DNA from: Yersinia hibernica | GTDB lineage: Bacteria > Pseudomonadota > Gammaproteobacteria > Enterobacterales > Enterobacteriaceae | Direction of reading: 5' to 3' | Assembly: GCF_004124235.1 (NCBI RefSeq) | Contig: NZ_CP032487.1 | Span: forward strand, 248,001 to 312,000 | DNA length: 64,000 bases | Shown here: one piece after another, positions 19,761 to 28,108 of the stretch | How positions within the stretch are numbered: the first letter of the stretch is position 1 | How the letters are laid out: each line of letters opens with the position of its first letter | Notes under the pieces: generated by a model | Told to the model about the DNA's origin: nothing | What the model saw: the letters and a program-made list of their open reading frames with translations, nothing else | Databases searched by the model: none | Made by a program: the position numbers and the translations under genes

Positions 19761-22064
19761 TTAATTGGTATCACAAAGGTAAATATGGTTACTCTGCTGG
19801 CGCATATCGCAGTGATAACGAAGCGGACCATTTTGGACCGTAATATTTTTCAGCATGACATCAGAATTAATGGCAAATAGCCCATTAGGGTGGACGGTAT
19901 CGCCAGTTTCTTTCACTACGCCACTAATAGGTTTGCCCTGCGAGTCTTTAAGAAAACCGCTATAAAGCATATCTAGCGTGATATCCGCTTTGCTCATAAA
20001 GACTTGCCCAGGGTGAGCGCGGATAATATTAACCGGTAGCTGAATATTCATATCCAGATCACTGCGGTTATTATGTGTTCGGACAAAGAAACGGTCTTGA
20101 TAGCGTGGAACCGGTATGACGTAGGTACCCCCACCGGTGACCGGATTTCCTTCGGCGTGGAAGCTATAAGGTGTGTCTAGCAACTCTGGTGTTTTTATCA
20201 GCAATGCCGAACCGCTATAGCTACTGCGCCCTAATGCCAGCCCTTGGGGGCTGATGGCTAACATGCCGTTATAACTGAAACCCCCGTTGGTTATCTTGTT
20301 ATCAACACCCATGCGCGCAGAAATATCACCACGGCTAGCGCTGCGTTGTACAAAAGTCCCGATGCTATTGGTTTTTCCGCTGGTGCTGCCATTGATACCC
20401 AAAGTGCTGCTGCCGTGGTTATCAATAAACTCTTTTTGATAGCTGGCACTGGTGCTTAATTGGCGCTGTGTATAGGCGCTGTTGAGGCTGGCGCTACTGC
20501 GGCGGAAAGATAGCGTGGTATTCATAAATACCCCGTAGTTATTTTGGCTGTGCCATTGCCCGCCTTTCAGTACGCCAAGGGAAAGGTTCAAGCCGAATTG
20601 TGGTCGTCGCCAATCCCAACTGCTTTGAATTCGATGTTGTTGATTATTTTGGTATTGATTGAATTGATAACTGAGTTGAGTTGGCCCTAATCGACGGCTA
20701 TAAGATGCTGATGTACTGCCAGCATTGGCGGCATATAGAGAGACATTGGGGGTTTGATAACGCGCCAGCGCGAAATAGCCCACTGTAGAATTTCCGCCAT
20801 TTAAGCGTAGGTAACCGCCACTGCGTTTTTCCCCGGACAGCACACCTAAAGCTGGGGTGATATTAAGACTGGAGAAATTCACAGGGTGCGATATATTTCC
20901 CTCAGCAGCCCAATTGCGAGAGTCATCAGTTAATAAAGTGAAATTGGTTTGGGCGCTTTTTATCCTCATACTGCGGCCAAATTGGGCCAGATGATGAGAC
21001 CCGCTTTGGTTGCGCGTTGCTCCTTTTCCCATCGTCATAAACCACCCATTATTGATCTGAGTATCAATATTGCTGACGATTTGGCTTTCTTGGCTGACGA
21101 CTCGCCCAGTGTTATCCACTAAGCGAATATCAACACTATAATAGCCGCCGGGAAGTTGGTTATAATCAATTTCATTGCGGCCAAGTTGTGCAGGAATTCG
21201 GCGAATAAGCTGATTATCACGATAAATTTCATAGTCACCATCGACAGTGGCATATAATACAAGACTACCCGCTGAAGGTTTATCAAGGGCCAAATAGCTC
21301 TGGCTACCTAAGGTGATAAACTGATCTAATGCAGGGTTTATCAGGGTATGAATACTGCCAGCATTATTATCCAGATTATCTTGCTTACCCGCGCGTAAAT
21401 AGAGTGCCTGAAAGTTCTTTTGTAAATACCAACTGCCTATGCCGGCTTGGCTGCTGCGTTGATATTGTGCTTGATTGGCAAACAGATAATTATTTTTTGA
21501 GCGGGTGGTATTATAAAACCATTGTAAAAAACCATAAGATTGCAGGGGCAGCCCCACGTAGCCTTGCCCACGCGCCGACATAGCACTGTAATTTCTGGCG
21601 GTCATACGGAGGTCAAAAGATTGGTTATGTACTAGCCCCCAAGTGGTGGCGGGCATTAGGTAGCGGTTATTATTATTTGTGATAGTCACAACATGGTTGA
21701 CTTTATCTAAAATAATGTGATGACCAGATAAGATATAGTCACAACCATTTTTGCATTGCAAATAAGGTATTTCTGGCAAAATACTTTTTAGTAATGAAAT
21801 TGATTTTTCATTAATATGGTTATCACGATATTGTGTCGAGTCGAAGCTTAATTGCTGCTTTTCTTCGGAGAAAAACAGTGGTCTGGGCAATGTTTGACCG
21901 TCTAGTATAGCAAGAAATTGCACCGTTTTATGTTCTTCAGTAGCTGAAAACCCTGCTGGGACCAGATGCTCAATAGTGATACTTTCTTCCGCAAAAATTG
22001 AACCGGATGTGGAAAGAAACAAAGTTAATATAATTATATTATTGACTGTTTTGACCTTTGTCAT
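19761..22064 (-). CDS. CS1-type (alpha) fimbrial outer-membrane usher
   Basis: This 767-residue protein has signal peptide MTKVKTVNNIIILTLFLSTSGSIFA, cut before EESITIEH. The sequence is typical of the alpha-usher family (CooC, CfaC, TcfC, CblC): an N-terminal domain with VPAGFSA and a cysteine pair (PYLQCKNGC), a plug/barrel region including VDGDYEIYRDNQLIRRIPAQLGRNEIDYNQLPGGYYSVDI, a long Ser/Asn-rich beta-barrel and a C-terminal cysteine pair (YHCDM...YLCDTN). It is somewhat shorter than CooC/CfaC (about 870). I prefer the ATG at 22064; the in-frame ATG at 22079 adds five residues but has a poorer ribosome site. Confidence 0.85.
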   Translation of the reverse strand: MTKVKTVNNIIILTLFLSTSGSIFAEESITIEHLVPAGFSATEEHKTVQFLAILDGQTLPRPLFFSEEKQQLSFDSTQYRDNHINEKSISLLKSILPEIPYLQCKNGCDYILSGHHIILDKVNHVVTITNNNNRYLMPATTWGLVHNQSFDLRMTARNYSAMSARGQGYVGLPLQSYGFLQWFYNTTRSKNNYLFANQAQYQRSSQAGIGSWYLQKNFQALYLRAGKQDNLDNNAGSIHTLINPALDQFITLGSQSYLALDKPSAGSLVLYATVDGDYEIYRDNQLIRRIPAQLGRNEIDYNQLPGGYYSVDIRLVDNTGRVVSQESQIVSNIDTQINNGWFMTMGKGATRNQSGSHHLAQFGRSMRIKSAQTNFTLLTDDSRNWAAEGNISHPVNFSSLNITPALGVLSGEKRSGGYLRLNGGNSTVGYFALARYQTPNVSLYAANAGSTSASYSRRLGPTQLSYQFNQYQNNQQHRIQSSWDWRRPQFGLNLSLGVLKGGQWHSQNNYGVFMNTTLSFRRSSASLNSAYTQRQLSTSASYQKEFIDNHGSSTLGINGSTSGKTNSIGTFVQRSASRGDISARMGVDNKITNGGFSYNGMLAISPQGLALGRSSYSGSALLIKTPELLDTPYSFHAEGNPVTGGGTYVIPVPRYQDRFFVRTHNNRSDLDMNIQLPVNIIRAHPGQVFMSKADITLDMLYSGFLKDSQGKPISGVVKETGDTVHPNGLFAINSDVMLKNITVQNGPLRYHCDMRQQSNHIYLCDTN

Positions 22065-22253
22065 TGGATTCCATTCCATTATTAGTTATGGATTTCAGAA
22101 ATTGGTTATCTCTGATAAGTATATATTCCATTCCTGGTGTTTATGACTAAATGATTTTTTATGTATTAACTTAGAAGAAGTTACAGCCAATAGCCTAAGT
22201 TCTGAGCTGTATAATAAATAAAATATATTTTTATACTTACTGGTATATTAAAA

Positions 22254-22757
22254 TTATACGGTATTTTCCAAAATAAGGTGCAGACGCCCTCCGTACATCT
22301 CGCCTCCTCTAACATCCAAAGGCTCGGTTGCTTCTACCACTAAATCGACAGGCTGCTTTATTTCGTCTGCAGTAAATTTAATATTATTAAGACTTAATGC
22401 TTTCCCTCCGATGGTTACATTATGATCAGTAAATTTCTTTATATCTGGGTCTGGGTCTGGATCCAGATCAAAAGCATATCTGTTTTCTTGTAGTTCTAGC
22501 GGTGAGCCAAGTTTGACATTGACGCCAGTACCATTATTAATGGTTATCTGAATATTCTCACTATGCGAGTGAATGTTTTTATTTTCAACTTTTACTAACT
22601 TAATATCATTCAGTGCTTTTCCGTTAGATTTTTTTATTGTTAATGCGGAGGGAATCTCTGCGGAAACATAAATATACTTATCTACTGGTACTGAATGCGC
22701 GGCCATGCTACTGGATAATATGGTGGTCGTTATCACGGGAAAAAGTATTTTATTCAT
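22254..22757 (-). CDS. CS1-type fimbrial pilin, paralogue 4
   Basis: This 167-residue secreted pilin of the CS1 major-subunit family starts MNKILFPVITTTILSSSMAAHS. I chose the ATG at 22757 because AGGAGATATTA precedes it; a longer frame starts at 22796. Family features are the N-terminal donor strand VDKYIYVSAEIPSALTI, KKSNGKALNDI, HSENIQI, FTDHNVTIGGKAL and the C-terminal MYGGRLHLILE. A run of Asp-Pro pairs (DLDPDPDPD) near mature residue 90 is encoded by a short repeat. It is the most divergent of the four pilins and lacks the VIEEE ending. Confidence 0.8.
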   Translation of the reverse strand: MNKILFPVITTTILSSSMAAHSVPVDKYIYVSAEIPSALTIKKSNGKALNDIKLVKVENKNIHSHSENIQITINNGTGVNVKLGSPLELQENRYAFDLDPDPDPDIKKFTDHNVTIGGKALSLNNIKFTADEIKQPVDLVVEATEPLDVRGGEMYGGRLHLILENTV

Positions 22758-22779
22758 TATTAATATCTCCTGTTTATTA

Positions 22780-23265
22780 TCAAAGTTCTTCTTCAATCAC
22801 AAGTTTAGCTGTGCCAGAGTATATATCTCCTGCTAAAGTTCTTTTTGGGGGAGCAGCATTTATTTTTAACTCAACATATGTTTCGCCACGAGATAAATCA
22901 ATCGGTGTGTAATCAACCGTATTATAAGGGATCTCTATTAATAATTTATCATCTATTAAAATTTCATGGTCGATAAATTTAGCGCCGTTTTTATTTTTTA
23001 AAATGAATTTGTCTGATAGATAAATATTAACACTATTGGCCCCTAATGCTGTTATTTTAATGCATTCAGTATGAGTGTATACATCTGACTTTAAATCATA
23101 TTTTAATTTGGCATTATCAAATGGAGTACCATTGCATTTAGTCAGGTAGAGTGAATCCAAAATTTCGGCATTAACTTTAATTTCTTTTTTCAAGGGTTGT
23201 GCATAAGCATTAATACGACAAAACAATATAGCGATAGCAATAACTAAAAATATTTTTTTCCCCAT
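22780..23265 (-). CDS. CS1-type fimbrial pilin, paralogue 3 (with cysteine pair)
   Basis: This 161-residue secreted pilin has signal peptide MGKKIFLVIAIAILFCRINAYA, cut before QPLKKEIKV. The ATG at 23265 follows AAGGTGAGAATC; the in-frame GTG at 23274 is less likely. It shares the family pattern of HTE.IKI, a central HEILIDDKLL block and a C-terminal GDIYSGTAKLVIEEE. Unlike its three paralogues it has two cysteines in the mature chain, in LTKCNGTPF and HTECIKI, where the others have Ala/Ser and Asn. They could form an intrachain disulfide. Confidence 0.8.
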   Translation of the reverse strand: MGKKIFLVIAIAILFCRINAYAQPLKKEIKVNAEILDSLYLTKCNGTPFDNAKLKYDLKSDVYTHTECIKITALGANSVNIYLSDKFILKNKNGAKFIDHEILIDDKLLIEIPYNTVDYTPIDLSRGETYVELKINAAPPKRTLAGDIYSGTAKLVIEEEL

Positions 23266-23322
23266 GATTCTCACCTTTTTTAGAACACAATTTCTCAGTG
23301 TATATATTATTGAATTTATTCT

Positions 23323-23829
23323 TTAAATTACTTCTTCAACAACAAGATTAGCTATTCCTGAATATATGTCACCGACGACAGCATCTCTTGGTTTAAATGC
23401 AGTTATTGCTAATTCAAGGGTGGCCTCACCATTGTTCAATGTATGGTCATCGCTACCACGTGCAGATAAAGATAGAGGTCCATGATCTAAAGTAATTCTA
23501 GGGTATATGAACTCAATACCATCCTTATTAATCAAGGAGAATTTTTTTGAGAGATAAACTCTAACTTTTTTAGCACCAATAGCTTTTATTGTAATATTCT
23601 CAGCATGCGCATATTTTTTGTTTATATTTTTGTATCCCATTCCACCATGTTCGGGCGTGAGATTAATCTCATTAAGTGGCGCGCCATCAGCTTTAGTCAG
23701 AGTAATACGCGTTTCGGCCTCTACTTCAATCTGAATATCTTTACTTTGTGATGATGCTGCATGAACATTAGTGCTGCTAATCAGTGTTGCCAGAACTAAA
23801 GTTGAAAATAGTACTTTCTTCATTTTCAC
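23323..23829 (-). CDS. CS1-type fimbrial pilin, paralogue 2
   Basis: This 168-residue secreted pilin has signal peptide MKMKKVLFSTLVLATLISSTNVHA. The mature chain begins ASSQSKDIQIEVEAETRITLTKADGAPLNEI and ends GDIYSGIANLVVEEVI, with HAENITIKAIGAKKVRVYLSKKF in between. It is closest to paralogues 1 and 3 by eye. The start has AAGGGAGTG upstream. It lies about 100 bases after the paralogue 1 stop, across the hairpin at 23880-23912. Confidence 0.82.
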   Translation of the reverse strand: MKMKKVLFSTLVLATLISSTNVHAASSQSKDIQIEVEAETRITLTKADGAPLNEINLTPEHGGMGYKNINKKYAHAENITIKAIGAKKVRVYLSKKFSLINKDGIEFIYPRITLDHGPLSLSARGSDDHTLNNGEATLELAITAFKPRDAVVGDIYSGIANLVVEEVI

Positions 23830-23879
23830 TCCCTTTATTAAAGGATGGTATTAATGATATTTTAATTTTCATTAAGTTG

Positions 23880-23912
23880 CATTGGCGCAAACATAAATGT
23901 TTTGCGCCAATG
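23880..23912 (-). terminator. Strong intercistronic hairpin between pilins 1 and 2
   Basis: CATTGGCGCAAA (23880-23891) and TTTGCGCCAATG (23901-23912) form a perfect 12-base-pair stem with a 9-base loop. In the operon's direction (minus) it lies about 20 bases after the pilin 1 stop and has no U-run after it, so it is more likely an mRNA-stabilising or partly terminating hairpin than a full terminator. A T-run (TTTTTTT) follows it on the plus strand only. Confidence 0.8.
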
Positions 23913-23932
23913 TTTTTTTGTTAAAAGGGCAA

Positions 23933-24418
23933 TTAATTTTCTTCTTCAATCACCAGTTTGACAATGCCAGAGTATATGCCAGCAGGGGCGCTATCAGGCT
24001 GTTTAGCACTTATGACTAAGTCAAGATCAGTATCATTACTAGCAGTATCTAAATCGAAAGATACAGCCTTCAAACTTGGCTTCATATCTTTACCTCCTAA
24101 TGTTACTTTATGGTCGGTAAATTCGTGGTTACCATCTTTGTCCTTCAATTCGAAAGTGTCAGGCATGGAAATGTTAACTTTATTCGCAGTTGCTGACTTT
24201 ATTTTAATATTTTCAGTGTGAGTATAAGTGCCGTCGTTGTTTTGAACGTCATAGTTAAGCTTGATTTTATCGATTGGGGTACCATCGGCTTTGTTCATAC
24301 TGACGACGGAATGAACTTCCGCTTCAACCTGAATATTTTTTTCTAGCGCTTGTGCATAAACTGCTGCGCTACTAACTAATGCGGCCATAGTTACAATTGA
24401 TAATAGAGTCTTTTTCAT
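23933..24418 (-). CDS. CS1-type fimbrial pilin, paralogue 1 (probable major subunit)
   Basis: This 161-residue secreted pilin is the first gene of the operon. It has signal peptide MKKTLLSIVTMAALVSSAAVYA, cut before QALEKNIQVEAEV. The pattern fits the CS1/CblA family: an N-terminal donor strand with alternating hydrophobic residues, VSMNKADGTPIDKI, HTENIKI, FTDHKVTLGGKDM and a C-terminal APAGIYSGIVKLVIEEEN. It has no cysteines. Position and the hairpin downstream suggest it is the most abundant subunit; that is inference. Confidence 0.85.
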   Translation of the reverse strand: MKKTLLSIVTMAALVSSAAVYAQALEKNIQVEAEVHSVVSMNKADGTPIDKIKLNYDVQNNDGTYTHTENIKIKSATANKVNISMPDTFELKDKDGNHEFTDHKVTLGGKDMKPSLKAVSFDLDTASNDTDLDLVISAKQPDSAPAGIYSGIVKLVIEEEN

Positions 24419-24910
24419 TATGGATACCTAATAGTCCTTTATGTAAAACCCATTCGACATGAATTGGGTTATTATTTTGGTATTTTTTATGGGTATATAA
24501 CGACAATAATGAGGGTGTTAATATAGTCGTATTAATACCGTGCCCCACAAGGCGAGAGAACAGTAACATGTCTGACAGAAGAGGTTCAATAATGGTATGG
24601 CTAAATTAAGGAAAGAAAATTAACTTAAGTTAAATGAGTTAATAACTTTCTAATTATGTTTAAATTTTTATTTCTTTTGTTTGATTATATTTTTTAAATT
24701 ATCAATGGATTTCTCTAAAGCAGTCACTTAATTCGTCGCTTAAGATAATCACGTATCCTTTTTGATTTTCTTGTCATTTTTCTGCCATCTAAAAGCGATA
24801 TTTCTGTCATGAAACAGTGTCATGTTTGCTTCCGAACAAAAACTGATTTATTTCGCTCATCCGCCGCAGTTCATTGAGGTGAGCCATACAGATTTATTCA
24901 GGGGCAAGAT
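24419..24910. other. Fimbrial operon-ugpB divergent intergenic region
   Basis: This 492-base AT-rich region has no visible gene. It separates the minus-strand fimbrial operon from ugpB. The part near 24480-24680 is very AT-rich, as is common for H-NS-bound horizontally acquired promoters. The part next to ugpB carries Pho-box-like repeats (24771-24788). No fimbrial regulator gene and no invertible-element repeats were seen. Confidence 0.55.
24771..24810 (+). promoter_or_regulatory. Pho-box-like repeats upstream of ugpB
   Basis: TTGTCAT (24771-24777) and CTGCCAT (24782-24788) are 11 bases apart, the PhoB box layout. CTGTCAT at 24804-24810 lies 22 bases further on, in the same helical phase. 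E. coli ugpB is induced by PhoB under phosphate starvation through similar repeats. The third unit has no good 11-base partner, so the extent of the site is uncertain. Confidence 0.65.
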
Positions 24911-26230
24911 ATGTTTAACAACATTATTGGTAAAACATCAATTTGTGTCGCGCTGACCTTGGCATTGAGTGCCAATGCGCTGGCGGTAACTGAAATTCCT
25001 TTCTGGCACTCGATGGAGGGTGAGTTAGGTGTGGAAGTGAATTCGTTAGCCGATCGTTTTAACCAGTCGCATGCTGATTATAAAATTGTACCGGTCTATA
25101 AAGGTAACTACGAACAGAGTTTGGCGGCGGGTATTGCGGCTTTTCGTTCAGGGAAAGCACCGGCGATTTTGCAAGTTTATGAAGTGGGTACCGCAACCAT
25201 GATGGCCAGTAAAGCTATCAAGCCGGTATTCCAGGTCTTTAAAGACGCTAATATCAATTTCGATGAATCCGTCTTTGTGCCAACGGTTGCCGGCTATTAC
25301 ACCGATGCTAAAACTGGCCATTTATTATCCCAGCCATTTAACAGCTCCACCCCGGTGCTGTATTACAACAAAGATGCATTTAAGAAAGCGGGTTTGAATC
25401 CAGATAAACCGCCTAAAACTTGGCAAGAGCTGGCTGAAGATACCGCTAAATTACGTGCCGCGGGTTCAAGTTGTGGTTACGCCAGCGGCTGGCAGGGCTG
25501 GATTCAAATTGAAAACTTCAGCGCCTGGCATGGCCAACCAATCGCCAGCCGGAATAATGGTTTTGATGGCACTGATGCGGTATTAGTGTTCAACCAGCCG
25601 GTGCAGGTTAAACATATTCAATTGCTGTCGGACATGAACAAGAAAGGCGATTTCACTTATTTTGGCCGCAAGGATGAATCAACCGCCAAGTTTTATAATG
25701 GTGATTGTGCGATTACCACCGCTTCCTCCGGTTCACTGGCGGATATTCGCCACTACGCCAAGTTTAATTACGGTGTTGGGATGATGCCATATGACGCCGA
25801 TGCCAAGAATGCTCCGCAAAACGCCATTATTGGTGGTGCCAGTTTGTGGGTGATGGACGGTAAAGATAAAGACACTTATAAGGGCGTGGCTGAATTCTTG
25901 CAATTCTTGGCCAAACCAGAAATTGCCGCCGAATGGCACCAAAAAACGGGTTATCTGCCAATCACCACCGCCGCTTATGAGCTGACTAAGCAGCAGGGCT
26001 TCTATGATAAAAATCCAGGTGCTGATGTTGCGACTCGCCAAATGCTGAACAAGCCGCCTTTGCCGTACACCAAAGGTTTGCGTCTGGGCAATATGCCACA
26101 GATTCGTACCGTGGTAGACGAAGAGTTGGAAGGTGTCTGGACTGGCAAGAAGACGCCTCAGGCAGCACTGGATACCGCGGTAACGCGGGGTGATGTGCTG
26201 CTGCGTCGCTTTGAGCAAGCAAACAAATAA
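24911..26230 (+). CDS. ugpB: UgpB glycerol-3-phosphate binding protein
   Basis: This 439-residue periplasmic protein binds sn-glycerol-3-phosphate and glycerophosphodiesters for the UgpAEC transporter. Signal peptide [25 protein letters not shown] is cut before [10 protein letters not shown]. The family stretch [39 protein letters not shown] is present. The length is close to E. coli UgpB (438). GGGGCAAG precedes the ATG. It heads the ugpBAECQ operon and is probably PhoB-controlled. Confidence 0.97.
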   Translation: MFNNIIGKTSICVALTLALSANALAVTEIPFWHSMEGELGVEVNSLADRFNQSHADYKIVPVYKGNYEQSLAAGIAAFRSGKAPAILQVYEVGTATMMASKAIKPVFQVFKDANINFDESVFVPTVAGYYTDAKTGHLLSQPFNSSTPVLYYNKDAFKKAGLNPDKPPKTWQELAEDTAKLRAAGSSCGYASGWQGWIQIENFSAWHGQPIASRNNGFDGTDAVLVFNQPVQVKHIQLLSDMNKKGDFTYFGRKDESTAKFYNGDCAITTASSGSLADIRHYAKFNYGVGMMPYDADAKNAPQNAIIGGASLWVMDGKDKDTYKGVAEFLQFLAKPEIAAEWHQKTGYLPITTAAYELTKQQGFYDKNPGADVATRQMLNKPPLPYTKGLRLGNMPQIRTVVDEELEGVWTGKKTPQAALDTAVTRGDVLLRRFEQANK

Positions 26231-26250
26231 TATTCTTTGGCTATTTTATT

Positions 26251-26288
26251 CGGCCGTGTGGGGCGGTGCGCTGCCTCGCAAACGGCCG
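26251..26288 (+). other. Hairpin after ugpB
   Basis: CGGCCGT (26251-26257) pairs with ACGGCCG (26282-26288), and the enclosed GGCGG...CTGCC can extend the structure with one wobble pair. There is no T-run. It sits 20 bases after the ugpB stop, before ugpA, a place where hairpins commonly protect binding-protein mRNA and set unequal subunit ratios. Confidence 0.6.
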
Positions 26289-26372
26289 ATGTCAGTAACG
26301 CCAAATTAGATATGACGTTTTGGTTAACACTGCGGTGGTAATCAATACCCTGTTCGATAAACGGTTAATTTT

Positions 26373-27260
26373 ATGTCATCTTCCCGTCCCGGTTTTTCCT
26401 GTCATTGGCTACCTTACCTGTTGGTGTTACCGCAACTGGCCATCACCGCCGTTTTCTTCTTGTGGCCCGCGGGTGAAGCGCTGTGGTATTCGGTGCAAAT
26501 GTTGGATCCATTTGGCCTATCTAGCGAGTTTGTCGGGCTGAGTAATTTTATTGCGCTGTTTCATGATGAATATTATTTGGCCTCGTTTTACACCACGTTG
26601 ATTTTCAGTTCGTTGGTGGCGGGTATTGGTCTGACTGTTTCACTGTTCCTCGCCGCGATGGTGGATTACGTCCTGCGCGGCAGCCGTATCTATCAAACTT
26701 TAATGATTTTGCCTTATGCCGTTGCCCCCGCAGTGGCAGCGGTGCTGTGGATATTTTTGTTCAATCCCGGGCTGGGGTTGATAACTCACGTCCTTGCCAC
26801 TCTGGGTTACAACTGGAATCACGCGCAAAACAGTGGGCAGGCGATGTTTCTGGTGGTGCTGGCCTCCGTGTGGAAACAAATCAGTTATAACTTCTTGTTT
26901 TTCCTTGCTGCATTGCAGTCGATTCCGCGCTCATTGGTTGAGGCCGCGGCTATTGATGGTGCCGGTCCGGTTCGCCGTTTCTTCAATTTGGTCTTGCCGC
27001 TGATTTCACCGGTCAGTTTCTTCCTGCTGGTGGTGAATCTGGTGTATGCCTTCTTTGATACTTTCCCGGTGATTGATGCGGCGACTGGCGGCGGCCCGAT
27101 GCAGGCCACCACCACCCTAATTTATAAAATTTATCGTGAAGGTTTTGCTGGCTTGGATTTATCCAGTTCAGCGGCGCAGTCGGTGGTTCTGATGTTGCTG
27201 GTGATTGGCTTGACGATTATCCAGTTCCGCTTTGTTGAGCGTAAGGTGCGTTACCAATGA
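26373..27260 (+). CDS. ugpA: UgpA glycerol-3-phosphate permease subunit
   Basis: This 295-residue inner-membrane permease has six membrane segments and the EAA coupling loop ([26 protein letters not shown]) near residue 190. The length equals E. coli UgpA. The start [21 protein letters not shown] agrees with the family. It overlaps ugpE by four bases. Confidence 0.97.
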   Translation: MSSSRPGFSCHWLPYLLVLPQLAITAVFFLWPAGEALWYSVQMLDPFGLSSEFVGLSNFIALFHDEYYLASFYTTLIFSSLVAGIGLTVSLFLAAMVDYVLRGSRIYQTLMILPYAVAPAVAAVLWIFLFNPGLGLITHVLATLGYNWNHAQNSGQAMFLVVLASVWKQISYNFLFFLAALQSIPRSLVEAAAIDGAGPVRRFFNLVLPLISPVSFFLLVVNLVYAFFDTFPVIDAATGGGPMQATTTLIYKIYREGFAGLDLSSSAAQSVVLMLLVIGLTIIQFRFVERKVRYQ

Positions 27261-28102
27261 TTGAGAATCGCCGTGGGCTGGATATTTTCTGCCATGTCAT
27301 GCTGATTATTGGCGTGTTACTGATTTTGTTCCCGCTGTATGTGGCCTTGGTCGCCGCGTCCTTGGATGACACACAGGTATTTCAGGTGCCGATGACCCTG
27401 ATTCCTGGCCCGCATCTATGGCAAAATATCAGCCATATCTGGCATGCCGGTGTGGGTAATAATAGTGCGCCTTTTGGACTGATGCTGTTGAACAGTTTTG
27501 TGATGGCGTTTGCCATTACCGTCGGCAAAATCACGGTGTCGATGTTGTCTGCCTATGCCATTGTTTACTTCCGCTTTCCGCTGCGCAATCTGTTTTTCTG
27601 GTTGATTTTCCTCACTTTAATGCTGCCAGTGGAAGTGCGTATTTTCCCGACTATTCAAGTTATTGCCAACCTGAACATGCTTGACAGCTACACCGGCCTC
27701 ACCTTGCCGTTGATGGCCTCGGCGACCGCCACATTTTTATTCCGTCAGTTCTTTATGACTCTGCCAGATGAGTTATTGGAAGCCGCGCGAATTGATGGCG
27801 CGGGTGCGATGCGCTTTTTCTGGGACATCGTCTTGCCGCTCTCCAAAACCAATTTGGCGGCACTGTTTGTTATCACTTTTATCTATGGATGGAACCAATA
27901 TCTCTGGCCAATCCTGATTACCAGTGATGCTTCGATGGGGACGGCGGTGGCGGGAATTAGAAGCATGATTTCCACCTCTGGCGCACCAACCCAGTGGAAT
28001 CAGGTGATGGCAGCAATGATTTTGACTTTAATTCCACCGGTCGCGGTGGTCCTTCTGATGCAGCGCTGGTTTGTTCGCGGCCTGGTAGACAGCGAGAAGT
28101 AA
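27257..28102 (+). CDS. ugpE: UgpE glycerol-3-phosphate permease subunit
   Basis: This 281-residue inner-membrane partner of UgpA has six membrane segments and the EAA loop [25 protein letters not shown] near residue 175. The length equals E. coli UgpE. It overlaps ugpA by four bases and is followed after six bases by ugpC. Confidence 0.97.
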   Translation: MIENRRGLDIFCHVMLIIGVLLILFPLYVALVAASLDDTQVFQVPMTLIPGPHLWQNISHIWHAGVGNNSAPFGLMLLNSFVMAFAITVGKITVSMLSAYAIVYFRFPLRNLFFWLIFLTLMLPVEVRIFPTIQVIANLNMLDSYTGLTLPLMASATATFLFRQFFMTLPDELLEAARIDGAGAMRFFWDIVLPLSKTNLAALFVITFIYGWNQYLWPILITSDASMGTAVAGIRSMISTSGAPTQWNQVMAAMILTLIPPVAVVLLMQRWFVRGLVDSEK

Positions 28103-28108
28103 TCTGAT

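Noticed and set aside
22168..22201. AACTTAG/CTAAGTT stem between pilin 4 and the usher
   Set aside because: Seven base pairs with a 20-base loop in AT-rich DNA is expected by chance and has no T-run.
24804..24825. Second full Pho box (CTGTCAT...CAGTGTCAT)
   Set aside because: The two TGTCAT words are 13 bases apart, not the required 11; kept only as a phased half site.
24419..24910. Possible invertible (phase-variable) switch upstream of the fimbrial operon
   Set aside because: I found no pair of inverted repeats flanking a promoter and no recombinase gene nearby.
25733..26218. 161-codon minus-strand frame inside ugpB
   Set aside because: Antisense shadow of ugpB; no ribosome site or recognisable domain.
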